IMG/VR virus record: IMGVR_UViG_3300044712_000988
Location: 1-42,494 of that record
Reading direction: 5' to 3' (one strand)
Source of the DNA: a virus
DNA length: 42,494 nucleotides
Shown here: positions 1 to 6,897 of the stretch, piece after piece
Position numbering within the stretch: the first letter of the stretch is position 1
Layout of the letters: every line of letters starts with the position of its first letter
Notes under the pieces: generated by a model
The model's input: only the letters and a program-made list of their open reading frames with translations
Database searches by the model: none
Told to the model about the DNA's origin: nothing
Translations under genes and position numbers: made by a program

Positions 1-291
1 GGCGGTCTTTCGCCGGTGATCTTCGGTCCTGACCCACCGCATGTTCGAGGGTTTGTCCTGCCCCCCTTGAGACAAGGGCTTGATATGGTCAACGTCATAA
101 GCGTGGCCGTCGTTGGGTTTTGGATGCTGCTTTTTGAATTTTTTGACGGCGGCATAGTCCCGGTAGATTTTCCCGGTCTTCTGGACTCTTCGGACGCCGT
201 TGCTGTCGACATAGGTTGCGGAGCGTTTGCGGGCTTCGGCTGTTGTGGAGAAGGCAAGGAGTAGAGATAAAACTACAATACCTGTTCTCAT
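1..291 (-). CDS. Secreted HNH endonuclease-like protein (3' end cut by window)
   Basis: Reading leftward from the ATG at 291-289 gives 97 codons before the window edge. The N-terminus is a clear signal peptide (MRTGIVVLSLLLAFSTTAEA) with likely cleavage after AEA. The distal part carries an HNH-type motif, DVDHIKPLSQGG followed by N-MRW and a basic stretch, as in HNH nucleases of the McrA type. The final metal-binding His/Asn may lie in HRRK or beyond the edge. Family knowledge predicts a metal-dependent DNA nuclease; export to the periplasm is inferred from the leader. The start lies 5 bp from the stop of the rightward neighbour on the same strand, so the two are probably co-transcribed. Phage HNH proteins normally sit beside the terminase and lack a leader, which makes this one odd. 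Confidence 0.7.
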   Translation of the reverse strand, partial: MRTGIVVLSLLLAFSTTAEARKRSATYVDSNGVRRVQKTGKIYRDYAAVKKFKKQHPKPNDGHAYDVDHIKPLSQGGQDKPSNMRWVRTEDHRRKTA

Positions 292-295
292 GACG

Positions 296-682
296 CTATT
301 TCTTGAGCGGAAATTGTTTAATATCGCCAAATTCCCAGACTACTATTTTTTGCAGATTATCATTCGACACACTGTCAATTTTGGTGACGGTACGCGACTC
401 CTCGGCATTCAGCTTCAGGCTAATGTTGACTCTCTCTAGCTCAAAGCCAGCGGAATCTTTTCCGGCGATCTTGATGAACATTTCCCGCGGTTCCTCGTTG
501 TTCCTGATCTGAAATTTGAAACTGACCTTCGTATACCTTTTACCATTCTCAATTATTTTATAATCAAGTGCATCCGGTTGTATATCGGCTGCCATGGCCG
601 CAAGACACGGGGAAAATATAAATATCGCAGTAACGATTTTTAAGAAATATTTAGTATGCGACGTATTTTGACATAAATTCAT
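296..682 (-). CDS. Exported hypothetical protein, 128 aa
   Basis: I do not recognise the family. The first 32 residues include a hydrophobic stretch (FLKIVTAIFIFSPCLAAMA) ending in an AxA-like signal peptidase site, so the mature protein of about 96 residues should be periplasmic. The mature part alternates charged and hydrophobic residues in a pattern expected for a small beta-sandwich (KVSFKFQIRN, REMFIKIAG, KIVVWEFGD). The gene is AT-rich compared with the phage core and lies head-to-tail with the secreted HNH gene downstream of it. It could be a lysogenic-conversion gene expressed from the prophage, but no function can be stated. Confidence 0.6.
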   Translation of the reverse strand: MNLCQNTSHTKYFLKIVTAIFIFSPCLAAMAADIQPDALDYKIIENGKRYTKVSFKFQIRNNEEPREMFIKIAGKDSAGFELERVNISLKLNAEESRTVTKIDSVSNDNLQKIVVWEFGDIKQFPLKK

Positions 683-720
683 ATTAACGTACCTCTTCGA
701 TTTTAATTTAAGGAGGGGTT

Positions 721-882
721 ATGGATGCTTCAGTCAAGTTGGCAATTGTGAAACAGATCGTTTTCTCTTCGTTGCCGCCGGCAAAGGCTTTGCTCACGAT
801 TGCGGCGATAGTTTCTTCTGATGAATTTTGCGGGCTTCTTGCAGCAGCTCGAAAGACTCGTTTTCGTCCATCACGTCAATAA
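721..882 (+). CDS. Possible small hydrophobic protein, 53 aa
   Basis: An ATG at 721 sits behind an excellent ribosome binding site (AAGGAGG around 710-717) and opens 53 codons: MDASVKLAIVKQ, then a hydrophobic segment (ALLTIAAIV) and a basic tail. Its 3' half overlaps the end of the CI-like repressor on the opposite strand, so that part may be chance. I do not recognise it. Its support is the ribosome site and the otherwise empty 111-base gap; its weakness is the antisense overlap. Confidence 0.25.
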   Translation: MDASVKLAIVKQIVFSSLPPAKALLTIAAIVSSDEFCGLLAAARKTRFRPSRQ

Positions 883-1216
883 GCTCCAATAACCATCTTT
901 TTTCTGGCGATACTTTTTGCTTTAGGTAGTCCTGTAGATTGTCGCTTATCTGGCCGGCGTCGGGGGTCAGTAACATATCTCCCTCGCCGGTTCTTACCCA
1001 TTCCTCATGGATGTTGTTTTCACGACATACGGCCTTTAGAAACACATCGTCGAGTTTTCCTTTTCCCGCCAATGTATCACTGATTTTCCCTTTCGAGAAC
1101 CCTGTCTGTAGATGAATTTTCGTGACACGACCATGTTTTGGAATGCCTTTATTATCAAGGGCCTTCAATAACCGATCTAAAATAATATTCGCGTCATGAA
1201 TATTTTTTGTTGACAT
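794..1216 (-). CDS. CI-type phage repressor (HTH, no protease domain)
   Basis: A 140-residue DNA-binding protein. Residues about 10-70 form the bacteriophage CI repressor helix-turn-helix domain (KIHLQTGFSKGKISDTLAGKG as the DNA-reading region), followed by the signature EEWVRTGEGDML typical of this family. The C-terminal 60 residues are charged and helical (KRWLLELIDVMDENESFELLQEARKIHQ). There is no S24/LexA-type peptidase domain with a Ser-Lys dyad, so RecA-driven self-cleavage is not expected; induction would need an antirepressor or another route. It faces the Cro-like gene across a 66-bp palindrome-rich gap, the standard immunity-region layout. Maintenance of lysogeny is inferred. Confidence 0.8.
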   Translation of the reverse strand: MSTKNIHDANIILDRLLKALDNKGIPKHGRVTKIHLQTGFSKGKISDTLAGKGKLDDVFLKAVCRENNIHEEWVRTGEGDMLLTPDAGQISDNLQDYLKQKVSPEKRWLLELIDVMDENESFELLQEARKIHQKKLSPQS

Positions 1217-1256
1217 TATTCGTGTCCTGAAATAATATTTCGTATAACGAATTATT
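1215..1256. promoter_or_regulatory. Candidate divergent operator/promoter region of the immunity switch
   Basis: The gap between repressor and Cro-like gene is AT-rich and holds two palindromes: ATTATT (1215-1220) with AATAAT (1231-1236), and TTCGT (1239-1243) with ACGAA (1247-1251), the latter extended by AATAAT and TTATT on the two sides. A related ATATTCG sequence recurs inside the repressor start region near 1185. These are the expected places for CI and Cro binding. Which protein binds which site cannot be told from sequence. Confidence 0.55.
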
Positions 1257-1282
1257 TATTTGCATAACAAGGCGAAAACATT

Positions 1283-1495
1283 ATGAAAATAAACTTTGCC
1301 AAAACCGGAGAGAACTTGCAACTGATAAATGTTGCACGTCTTGCACGTCTGGAAAACATGAACCAAACTATGGTGGGCCAGGTCGCCAAGGGTATTTATC
1401 CTTTCATGGGCTCCCCAAAGGCCATTGCGGTTATTGAGATGCTGCGCCGCAGGGGATATTTGGTTGAAGAGCCGGATGAAGAACAAGCAGCTTAA
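1283..1495 (+). CDS. Cro-like DNA-binding regulator, 70 aa
   Basis: A small protein divergent from the CI-type repressor. Residues 15-55 read as a helix-turn-helix (LINVARLARLENMNQTMVGQVAKGIYPF) followed by a short helix and an acidic tail (EEPDEEQAA). Size and position match Cro or antirepressor-type early regulators. The ribosome site is weak (AAGG about 11 bases upstream). The last codons are part of a strong terminator hairpin, so gene end and transcription stop are superimposed. Confidence 0.6.
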   Translation: MKINFAKTGENLQLINVARLARLENMNQTMVGQVAKGIYPFMGSPKAIAVIEMLRRRGYLVEEPDEEQAA

Positions 1496-1517
1496 AAGCT
1501 GTCTTGTTCTTTTTTTT
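1481..1517 (+). terminator. Intrinsic terminator after the Cro-like gene
   Basis: GAACAAG (1481-1487) pairs with CTTGTTC (1503-1509) and CAGCTT (1488-1493) with AAGCTG (1496-1501), with one bulged T, followed directly by eight T residues (1510-1517). The stem overlaps the stop codon of the Cro-like gene. A terminator here between cro and the next regulator is the same arrangement as lambda tR1 and suggests antitermination or attenuation of the early operon. Confidence 0.85.
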
Positions 1518-1582
1518 ACCCAAAAATGCATAGCGAAGTAGAGCGAATTGTATTCGCCGGGTTTCGCTGCAGAGGATAAGCC

Positions 1583-1963
1583 ATGAGTGAACAGCAAACA
1601 TTGCCGTTGCCGAGGAAGCGTGAGGAAGCCTCAAAGATAAGCATCTATTCGTGCAATTCGCTGGTCGAATCTGTCCGCCTGATGATCATATCGAGCGGCT
1701 ACGACCTCGACCAGGTTGGATATGCCCTCGGCTATTCACCTTCTCACTGGTCTGAAATCCTCAACGGCAAGAAGAACCTCCCCTGGGCAAAACTCGACGA
1801 GGCCATGAATTTTTGCGAAAGCGACATCCCGTTGCTCTGGTGGGCTGATCACAGGGGATTCGACGAGCCGCGGCCGAAGCAATCCAAAGCCGAGCAACGG
1901 ATCGACGAGCTCGAGCAGCAATTGGCTGCCGTAACACTGTTATTGAAGGGGGTGCTGAAGTGA
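1583..1963 (+). CDS. CII-like early regulator with HTH and coiled coil, 126 aa
   Basis: Residues about 28-75 contain an XRE-like helix-turn-helix (YDLDQVGYALGYSPSHWSEI, LNGKKNLPWAKLDEAM). The C-terminus from about residue 100 is a short leucine-rich coiled coil (RIDELEQQLAAVTLLLKGVLK), suggesting an oligomer. Position after Cro and the terminator, plus this architecture, resemble phage CII-type activators, but sequence identity to CII itself is not evident. Its stop codon overlaps a GTG start (GTGA) of the next small gene. Confidence 0.6.
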   Translation: MSEQQTLPLPRKREEASKISIYSCNSLVESVRLMIISSGYDLDQVGYALGYSPSHWSEILNGKKNLPWAKLDEAMNFCESDIPLLWWADHRGFDEPRPKQSKAEQRIDELEQQLAAVTLLLKGVLK

Positions 1964-2136
1964 TCTTAAACCACCGACAAATATCGATGTCCAAGAAGAG
2001 AAACGCCAGGAGAAACCGCAGAATGGTTGCTCCTCGCATCGACATGGATGAACTGGCAATAAAATTGTGCCCCCATTTCCGGGAATTTATACGGACAGTG
2101 TTTCAAGGTGGGCTAGAAAAACAATTCCGGAGATGA
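1960..2136 (+). CDS. Small basic protein, 58 aa
   Basis: GTG at 1960 overlaps the previous stop and lies 8 bases after GAAGGGGG; an alternative ATG is at 1987. The product is strongly basic at its N-terminus (MSKKRNARRNRRMV) and more neutral later (DELAIKLCPHFREFI). The short spacing to both neighbours and the coupled start support a real gene. The family is unknown; nucleic-acid binding is only a guess from charge. Confidence 0.5.
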   Translation: MILNHRQISMSKKRNARRNRRMVAPRIDMDELAIKLCPHFREFIRTVFQGGLEKQFRR

Positions 2137-2140
2137 AGTG

Positions 2141-2389
2141 ATGACCACATTGACCGCCAGTAAAGTAATCGATGGAATCACTTTTTCTGTTTCCGTGCGA
2201 TTTGCAGATGAAAGTTCACCGCAGACTTTGCAAGGTCTTCAGTCTTCTTGCGAAGCCGAAGAATCCGCATATCTGTCGGAACGGTTAGCGGTGGGAACAG
2301 TGAAAGGGCTTGCTGCTGTAGAGCGCGAAATAATTCAATGTCAAATTGAGGCTCTTCAGTTTGCTCGGGTGCGGGCTGAGGGCGATTGA
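2141..2389 (+). CDS. Hypothetical early phage protein, 82 aa
   Basis: ATG 2141 lies 8 bases after GGAG (2129-2132); a GTG one codon upstream is possible. The protein begins with a beta-like stretch (VIDGITFSVSVRFAD) and continues as an acidic helix (SCEAEESAYLSERLAVG) and a second helix (LAAVEREIIQCQIEALQFARV). No recognised domain. The opposite strand also has an open frame across this region, but the ribosome site and co-directional neighbours favour the forward one. Confidence 0.5.
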   Translation: MTTLTASKVIDGITFSVSVRFADESSPQTLQGLQSSCEAEESAYLSERLAVGTVKGLAAVEREIIQCQIEALQFARVRAEGD

Positions 2390-2492
2390 TATCGTTTTTC
2401 ATCTTCCCTTCCTCCTCTGTTTTTTGGTTTGACTGGCATCGGCCACTATAACAGAGCGGGGAAGGGAATTAAACAAGTGATGAGGTGAAGCA

Positions 2493-2645
2493 ATGATCTA
2501 CGTGATGGCCGCCCGTGTCTCTCTCATGGTGTGCGATTTCCAGTGCTCGGTTGACGACGCCCTGGCGTGGGTGACGCGGCGGCTGCCAAAGACGTTGCGG
2601 CGCTATTACTGGAGCAGGATTACGGAGGCCTTGTTATGGGTCTGA
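2493..2645 (+). CDS. Small early protein, 50 aa
   Basis: ATG 2493 follows a purine-rich AGGTGAAG ribosome site. The product has a short hydrophobic start (MIYVMAARVSLMVCDF), then DDALAWVTRRLPKTLRRYYW. It overlaps the next start (2636) by 10 bases and supplies the translated upstream region for it, which suggests coupled translation. Family unknown. Confidence 0.4.
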   Translation: MIYVMAARVSLMVCDFQCSVDDALAWVTRRLPKTLRRYYWSRITEALLWV

Positions 2646-2797
2646 AATGGGATGATTTCAGCGAGCAGGAGCAGCGGGACCTGTCATCCGTGTTTTCCCA
2701 GTTGACGGGCTTTGCCCGGGAACTGCGCCGCCAGCAGACGGAACGCCGTATCGATACGCGCACTATGGGGGAGGCATGCCATGAAGCAGCGCCGTGA
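2636..2797 (+). CDS. Small acidic/helical protein, 53 aa
   Basis: The start is ATG 2636 because GGAGG (2624-2628) lies 7 bases upstream; the open frame extends further upstream without a ribosome site. The product (MGLKWDDFSEQEQRDLSSVFSQ... ending GEACHEAAP) looks helical: a tryptophan-containing N-terminus, then an amphipathic helix rich in Glu/Arg. It overlaps the following membrane-protein gene by 17 bases. No family recognised. Confidence 0.5.
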   Translation: MGLKWDDFSEQEQRDLSSVFSQLTGFARELRRQQTERRIDTRTMGEACHEAAP

Positions 2798-3005
2798 GCG
2801 AACCATGTATGTGCTGGCCTGGGTGTTGTTGGCTGTAACCGGGATTGTGTACGTGTACGCCCTGATCCAGCAGGGCCGGGAACGTCAGGAGATCAAGGGG
2901 CTTTACAACCAGCAGCTTCGTAGCGCCATCGTCGACATGTGGCACGAGGAGCGAGTGATTGTGGACTACCGGGGCGAGCCGCAACTGGCGGTGGTCAAAC
3001 GGTAG
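2781..3005 (+). CDS. Small single-pass membrane protein, 74 aa
   Basis: ATG 2781 follows GGGGGAGG (about 2766-2773). Residues 9-27 (MYVLAWVLLAVTGIVYVYAL) are a transmembrane segment after a basic KQRRER start, so the N-terminus should be inside. The remaining soluble part (GRERQEIKGLYNQQLRSAIVDMW) is charged and probably helical on the far side of the membrane. Position in the early operon leaves its role open; superinfection exclusion is one possibility, not shown. Confidence 0.5.
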   Translation: MKQRRERTMYVLAWVLLAVTGIVYVYALIQQGRERQEIKGLYNQQLRSAIVDMWHEERVIVDYRGEPQLAVVKR

Positions 3006-3067
3006 TTTCAGGTGGCGGGGCTTCACCCTCCTAGTCCCGCCGCCTATTTTTTCCTGCGAGGTGCACC

Positions 3068-3223
3068 ATGCTCTGTATGTTCTGAGCCAACGATTACAAA
3101 TGCAAGTGCAAGACGGATTATCTCCGGAGGTATTGCTTCGGTTGTGGCTGGGCCGGTGAGCATGTCCCGTGTGAGAGGTACGAGGAACGGCCATATCATG
3201 GCATTGAGGGGGTACGGGCATGA
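3068..3223 (+). pseudogene. Cys-rich zinc-finger gene with an in-frame TGA at codon 6
   Basis: ATG 3068 follows GAGGTG at 3057-3062. The frame reads M-L-C-M-F, then TGA at 3083-3085, then 45 further codons ending at TGA 3221-3223. After the TGA the sequence is a convincing small zinc-binding protein: ANDYKCKC, YCFGCGWAGEHVPC, then EERPYHGIEGV. The expected residue at the TGA is Cys, completing CxxC with codon 3. The frame's end overlaps the next start (ATGA), the same coupling used elsewhere in this operon, so the frame looks genuinely translated. Either a TGC/TGT-to-TGA nonsense mutation, a sequencing error, or recoding. No clear selenocysteine hairpin is visible just downstream. Confidence 0.5.
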
Positions 3224-3411
3224 ACCTTCTGGCGGAACTGGACAGGTTGACGGAACCTTCGCCTCGAGCAGGCAAGGCGAGGATCCTCTCCCGGGATGAG
3301 ATCGAGCGGTTGACACAAACGGGAGCCGTGACGCCGATCGACGCGATCCCCGCTTTGCGGTATCTGCACAAGGTCAATTTCTCGCCTGATTTCTGCAGGC
3401 GGCGATGGTGA
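3220..3411 (+). CDS. Hypothetical early phage protein, 63 aa
   Basis: ATG 3220 overlaps the stop of the Cys-rich frame before it (ATGA). The product starts MNLLAELDRLTEP, has a charged middle (RILSRDEIERLTQTGAV) and ends with SPDFCRRRW. The phrase AITP/AVTPIDAIPALRYL resembles nothing I can name. Spacing of 3 bases to the next gene indicates an operon. Function unknown. Confidence 0.5.
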   Translation: MNLLAELDRLTEPSPRAGKARILSRDEIERLTQTGAVTPIDAIPALRYLHKVNFSPDFCRRRW

Positions 3412-3414
3412 CCA

Positions 3415-3942
3415 ATGGATATGCCGCCAGGTGTCCGTGAACGGATGATGCGCGGTTCCTGTTATTTCGAGGGACCGCGTAGAGAAGTAGAGCAGCTGCC
3501 GTCGGCCGGCGCGGAATTTATCAAAATGGAGCCGAAAGGCTCGGTCTTTACGGGGGAAGCGATGGCTGTTAAATGCTCGGTTGCTGGATGCACGAAACAA
3601 AGCCAAAAGGGTGCCAATGGCATGTGCTGGGGGCATTGGCGTGAAAAGACCGGCACTCCGAAGAAGAAAAGCGGAATAAAGCCTGTTTCATCAAGCACTG
3701 CGCCGCCCCAGTCTCCTGCAAAGCCGGCGGTACCCGCTCCGGTTGCCGCCACCCCCCCCCCTGCTGCCTCTCCGGAAAACTCCCCTCAAGGTCTGAATTC
3801 CCTTATCCCTCCAGTATCGGGCTATACCCTGGACATTCCGCAAGGTCTGCTCGACCGCATGGAAGAGGCCGGGGTCTGGCCGGCCGATGTTATCACGCTT
3901 ATCGAAATGCTGCTTGATGGCCGCCTGCGGCGGGTTGCGTAA
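3415..3942 (+). CDS. Hypothetical protein with Cys/His cluster and Pro/Ala linker, 175 aa
   Basis: Three parts are visible. Residues about 1-48 are unassigned. Residues 49-75 hold a possible zinc site (KCSVAGC, then MCWGHW) as in small phage zinc-binding modules. Residues 90-125 are a low-complexity Pro/Ala linker, encoded by a C-rich run near 3751. The C-terminus (IPQGLLDRMEEAGVWPADVITLIEMLL) is helical. An internal ATG at 3562, preceded by GGGGGAAG, could be the true start, giving 126 residues that begin at the Cys cluster. Function unknown; location before the primase suggests a replication accessory role, inferred only. Confidence 0.5.
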   Translation: MDMPPGVRERMMRGSCYFEGPRREVEQLPSAGAEFIKMEPKGSVFTGEAMAVKCSVAGCTKQSQKGANGMCWGHWREKTGTPKKKSGIKPVSSSTAPPQSPAKPAVPAPVAATPPPAASPENSPQGLNSLIPPVSGYTLDIPQGLLDRMEEAGVWPADVITLIEMLLDGRLRRVA

Positions 3943-3965
3943 TTTATTCTATTTGGGAGGGCACC

Positions 3966-4316
3966 ATGGGTTTACTGAGTAATATCCCCGGACTGGCGAC
4001 GCACCAGGTCGAAGTTCCGTCTCCGGTGTTCGACCGTGCCCGGGCCGGGCGGTTGGTCTGCGACATGATCGCGCTGATCGGCAGTTATTTCCCTGGTGAG
4101 GCGCTGGTGTGGCTGTCTGTCAACAGGCCGGACGTGCAGCGCTATATCCGTCAGGCCCTGGACGAGGTTGACGCGGCGGTGAATGCCGGAGATCCGGGCA
4201 GGTTCACCCGGGCGCTGGAAGATTGCGCGAAATTCCACCGCCGGGCCTTCGAGATTTTCGAGCAGCGCCCGCAAGAGGTTGTACGGCAGGCTGAAATGTT
4301 CCAGGGTGCCGCCTGA
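3966..4316 (+). CDS. Hypothetical helical phage protein, 116 aa
   Basis: A well-spaced GGAGG ribosome site precedes ATG 3966. The product is mostly helical: residues 25-60 (RAGRLVCDMIALIGSYFPGEALVWLS), then RPDVQRYIRQALDEVDAAVNAGDPGRFTRALEDCAKFHRRAFEIF in shorter helices. The stop overlaps the primase start by one base, placing it in the replication operon. No family recognised. Confidence 0.55.
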   Translation: MGLLSNIPGLATHQVEVPSPVFDRARAGRLVCDMIALIGSYFPGEALVWLSVNRPDVQRYIRQALDEVDAAVNAGDPGRFTRALEDCAKFHRRAFEIFEQRPQEVVRQAEMFQGAA

Positions 4317-5317
4317 TGGGGTGGGCACTGGAACACCTGGGGTCTGAGCGCTGCCGCCAGATCGCCGAAGGCCTTATCCGGGTGGAGAAGGTTTACGGCT
4401 ACAAGCTGCACGGCTTTTGCCCGGTGCACGGCGACCAGAAATCCGCGTCGGCCTTTTACAATTTTTCGCAGGATTCAGGCGGCTGCCAGTCGTGCGGCGA
4501 GAAGTGGGACCTGGTCAAGTTGTGGTGCCTGGTCAACGGCCATGACGCCCAGGACCTGAAATCGTTCCGGGAGGAGTTCGACAACGAGTATGCCGGACCA
4601 TCGCCCGGCAGGAAAAAACCGGCCAGCGGGCAACCTCCGCGGCCGAAATTTCCCACCCCGCCCCCTGCCCCCCAGGCGCCTGAGGTGTTCGTCGCCGAGA
4701 CTGAACTGCAGGCGCTCCCGCCTTTGCCGGAAGAGACGATCAACATGCTGCGCAGGGTGCGCGGCTGGACTCCGGCCGTGATCGAGGAGATGGGCCTCCG
4801 CCAGTTCATCGATGCTAAGAAGAATGAGCGGATTGCGATGCCGGTGCGGACGGATGACGGGCAGCTCGGCAATATCCGGCTGTATCAGCCTGGTGCCCAG
4901 CAGTTCAAGATTATTTCCTGGTTCGACAGGAAGTGCCCGCACTGCGGCGGATCCTGGAAGATCGTGAAGAAGGCGAAGACCTGCAAGGATTGCGGCAAGA
5001 GCCCGAACGATTATGGCCGCGCCCGGCTGTATCCGCCGCCGTCGCAATGGCGGCCGGGCACTCTCTGGCTGTGCGAGGGTGAACCGGACATGCTTTGCGC
5101 CAGGTCGAACGGTCTGAACGCGACGACGCAGACGGCCGGTTGCGGCACCTGGCCGGAAGAGTTTACCGAGTACATGGCGGGGCGCGACGTGGTGATCTGT
5201 TACGATGCGGATCATGCTGGTTTCCGGGGGGCGCACAAGGCGGCCGAGTCTATCGCGCGCCTGGCCAAGTCGGTGCGAGTGATCGTCTGGCCGACGTTGA
5301 TGGGGGTTGCTGAGTGA
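4316..5317 (+). CDS. Phage DNA primase: zinc finger plus TOPRIM domain
   Basis: Makes primers for phage replication. The N-terminal zinc site is C35, H38, C57, C60 (FCPVHG ... CQSCGEKW), as in CHC2-like primases. A Pro-rich linker (about 100-120) follows. A second zinc pair is at C207/C210 and C223/C226. The TOPRIM metal-binding residues are E254 (LCEGEPD) and D297/D299 (ICYDADHAG). At 333 residues it is short for a primase-helicase because the helicase is a separate gene starting inside its stop codon (GTGA at 5314). The expected primase tail motif (NHGQDLTDWF) is found at the start of the helicase product instead. Confidence 0.85.
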   Translation: MGWALEHLGSERCRQIAEGLIRVEKVYGYKLHGFCPVHGDQKSASAFYNFSQDSGGCQSCGEKWDLVKLWCLVNGHDAQDLKSFREEFDNEYAGPSPGRKKPASGQPPRPKFPTPPPAPQAPEVFVAETELQALPPLPEETINMLRRVRGWTPAVIEEMGLRQFIDAKKNERIAMPVRTDDGQLGNIRLYQPGAQQFKIISWFDRKCPHCGGSWKIVKKAKTCKDCGKSPNDYGRARLYPPPSQWRPGTLWLCEGEPDMLCARSNGLNATTQTAGCGTWPEEFTEYMAGRDVVICYDADHAGFRGAHKAAESIARLAKSVRVIVWPTLMGVAE

Positions 5318-6897
5318 CTCCCTCCCCTCCCTCATGCTATCCGAAGAACCACGGCCAGGACCTGACTGACTGGTTTGTCAAGCACGGCCGGAGCGTTGCC
5401 GACCTGACCGATCTCCTGGCCCATGCGATTACCATCGAGGAGGAAAAGCAGGCCCCTGATGCCGGGGTGTTGCGCTTCTTTCGTGGCCGGAAGTTCATGC
5501 CGGCGCTTCTGGCCAAGGCCATCATGGAAGACATCGATGTCATATCTGACCCGTTGACGGGCCTGGTGTATCGCTGGGAAGGGCGCTACTGGGAGGAATA
5601 CGGCCGGGACCATATCGAGCAGAAGGCGCTTTTGATGCTGGGTGAGGAAGGCAACTCGGCGAAGGCGGCGGACGTGGCTAACATGATCTGCAAACTGTCG
5701 ACGCTGCCGATCGGCAAGAAGATGAATGACCACCCGGACCTGATCTGTCTGGAGAACGGCATGCTGAACCTGAGCACGGGCGCCCTGGTGGAACCGGCCA
5801 AGGAATACTATGCCTCGTACATGCTGCCGGTCACGTTCGATCCGAAGAATATCCAGGACTGCCCCCGCTGGAAGCTGTTCCTGGATGAGGCTGTCGTCGA
5901 TCGGGCGGTGATTCGGGAGATCCAGAAGTTTTTCGGCTACTGTCTGACCCGGGAGACGAAGTACGAAAAGATGATGATCTTTTACGGCCCCGGGGGAGAC
6001 GGCAAGTCGAAACTACTGAAGATCCTTAAGGCCCTGGTGGGTGCGAAGAACTGCACGCATATCCCCATGGGCCGGCTGGAGGATCAGTTCTACCTGTCGA
6101 AGCTGGTGGGTAAGCTCCTCAACACGTTCACCGAGGTGGAATCGAAGGCGATGCAAAGCCAGGAGATCAAGGCGATCGTCTCGGGTGATCCTATCTCGGC
6201 ATCGTTCAAGAATGAGACCCCTTTCGACTTCGAGCCCTATTGCAAGCTGGCTTACAGCACGAACAAGCTGCCGAAGATGCTGGACAATTCGGACGGATTC
6301 TTCCGCAAGATCATGATCGTGGAGATGACCCGGCAGTTCGTTCGTATGGGTATGGCTGATATCGACCTGGAGGGGAAGCTCCTGGAGGAGTTGCCCGGCA
6401 TCTTCGCCTGGTCCCTGGCCGGACTGGCTGCCTTGCGAGAAGACAAGGGGTTCGGTGAGCCCGAGCAGATGAAACGCAGCCTGAGCGAATACAAGACGGT
6501 CAACAATAACGTGCTCTACTTCATCCATAAGCACGTCCAGGAGGATCCGGACGGCAAGGAACTGAAGTCGGGTACTGGGTGCGTTTACGACGTCTACACG
6601 AAGCGCTGCCGGGAATGGAACCTCCCTCCCTTTGGCGAGCCGCACTTTCTCAAGGAATTCGCGCGACTGTTGCGGGACATGGGCATCAAGGTCCGCGATG
6701 GGAAGAAGGACATTGTCTCCAGTGCTGCCGGCATCTCGAAGCGCGCAAATTGTTATTGTGGGTTTACTCTCGTCGACGAGAAGTCGGAGGAGGAGTCCGC
6801 CCCCGTTTCCCCCGCTCGCCGGAGGCCCGCCATGAGTGAGATAGCAAGGGTCGTGCCGACCGCGTTTTTGTCCGGGATGTCCGGGATGTCCGGGTAA
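5314..6897 (+). CDS. Replicative helicase, D5/SF3 (P4 primase C-terminal) family
   Basis: A 527-residue ATPase. Residues 1-35 resemble the tail of TOPRIM primases (KNHGQDLTDWFVKHGRS). A D5 N-terminal-like region follows (about 100-200). Walker A is GPGGDGKS at 225-232, Walker B-like LLNTFTEVE at 268-276, and the SF3 sensor region follows (AYSTNKLPKML). The C-terminus (HFLKEFARLLRDMGI) is a winged-helix-like end. The last residues SGMSGMSG are encoded by three TGTCCGGG repeats of the downstream iteron-like cluster. GTG start, coupled to the primase. Predicted to unwind DNA at the phage origin. Confidence 0.88.
   Translation: MTPSPPSCYPKNHGQDLTDWFVKHGRSVADLTDLLAHAITIEEEKQAPDAGVLRFFRGRKFMPALLAKAIMEDIDVISDPLTGLVYRWEGRYWEEYGRDHIEQKALLMLGEEGNSAKAADVANMICKLSTLPIGKKMNDHPDLICLENGMLNLSTGALVEPAKEYYASYMLPVTFDPKNIQDCPRWKLFLDEAVVDRAVIREIQKFFGYCLTRETKYEKMMIFYGPGGDGKSKLLKILKALVGAKNCTHIPMGRLEDQFYLSKLVGKLLNTFTEVESKAMQSQEIKAIVSGDPISASFKNETPFDFEPYCKLAYSTNKLPKMLDNSDGFFRKIMIVEMTRQFVRMGMADIDLEGKLLEELPGIFAWSLAGLAALREDKGFGEPEQMKRSLSEYKTVNNNVLYFIHKHVQEDPDGKELKSGTGCVYDVYTKRCREWNLPPFGEPHFLKEFARLLRDMGIKVRDGKKDIVSSAAGISKRANCYCGFTLVDEKSEEESAPVSPARRRPAMSEIARVVPTAFLSGMSGMSG

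Noticed and set aside
2178-2402. Minus-strand frame of 74 codons
   Set aside because: It overlaps the forward gene at 2141-2389, which has a ribosome site and co-directional neighbours.
2429-2452. Promoter TTGACT ... TATAAC
   Set aside because: The spacer is only 12 bases, too short for a sigma70 promoter.
3083-3085. Selenocysteine codon as the firm explanation for the TGA
   Set aside because: No convincing SECIS hairpin at the usual distance; a nonsense mutation or sequence error is simpler. Kept only as an option.
5300-5320. Programmed frameshift joining primase and helicase
   Set aside because: No slippery heptamer at the overlap; GTGA stop-start coupling explains it.
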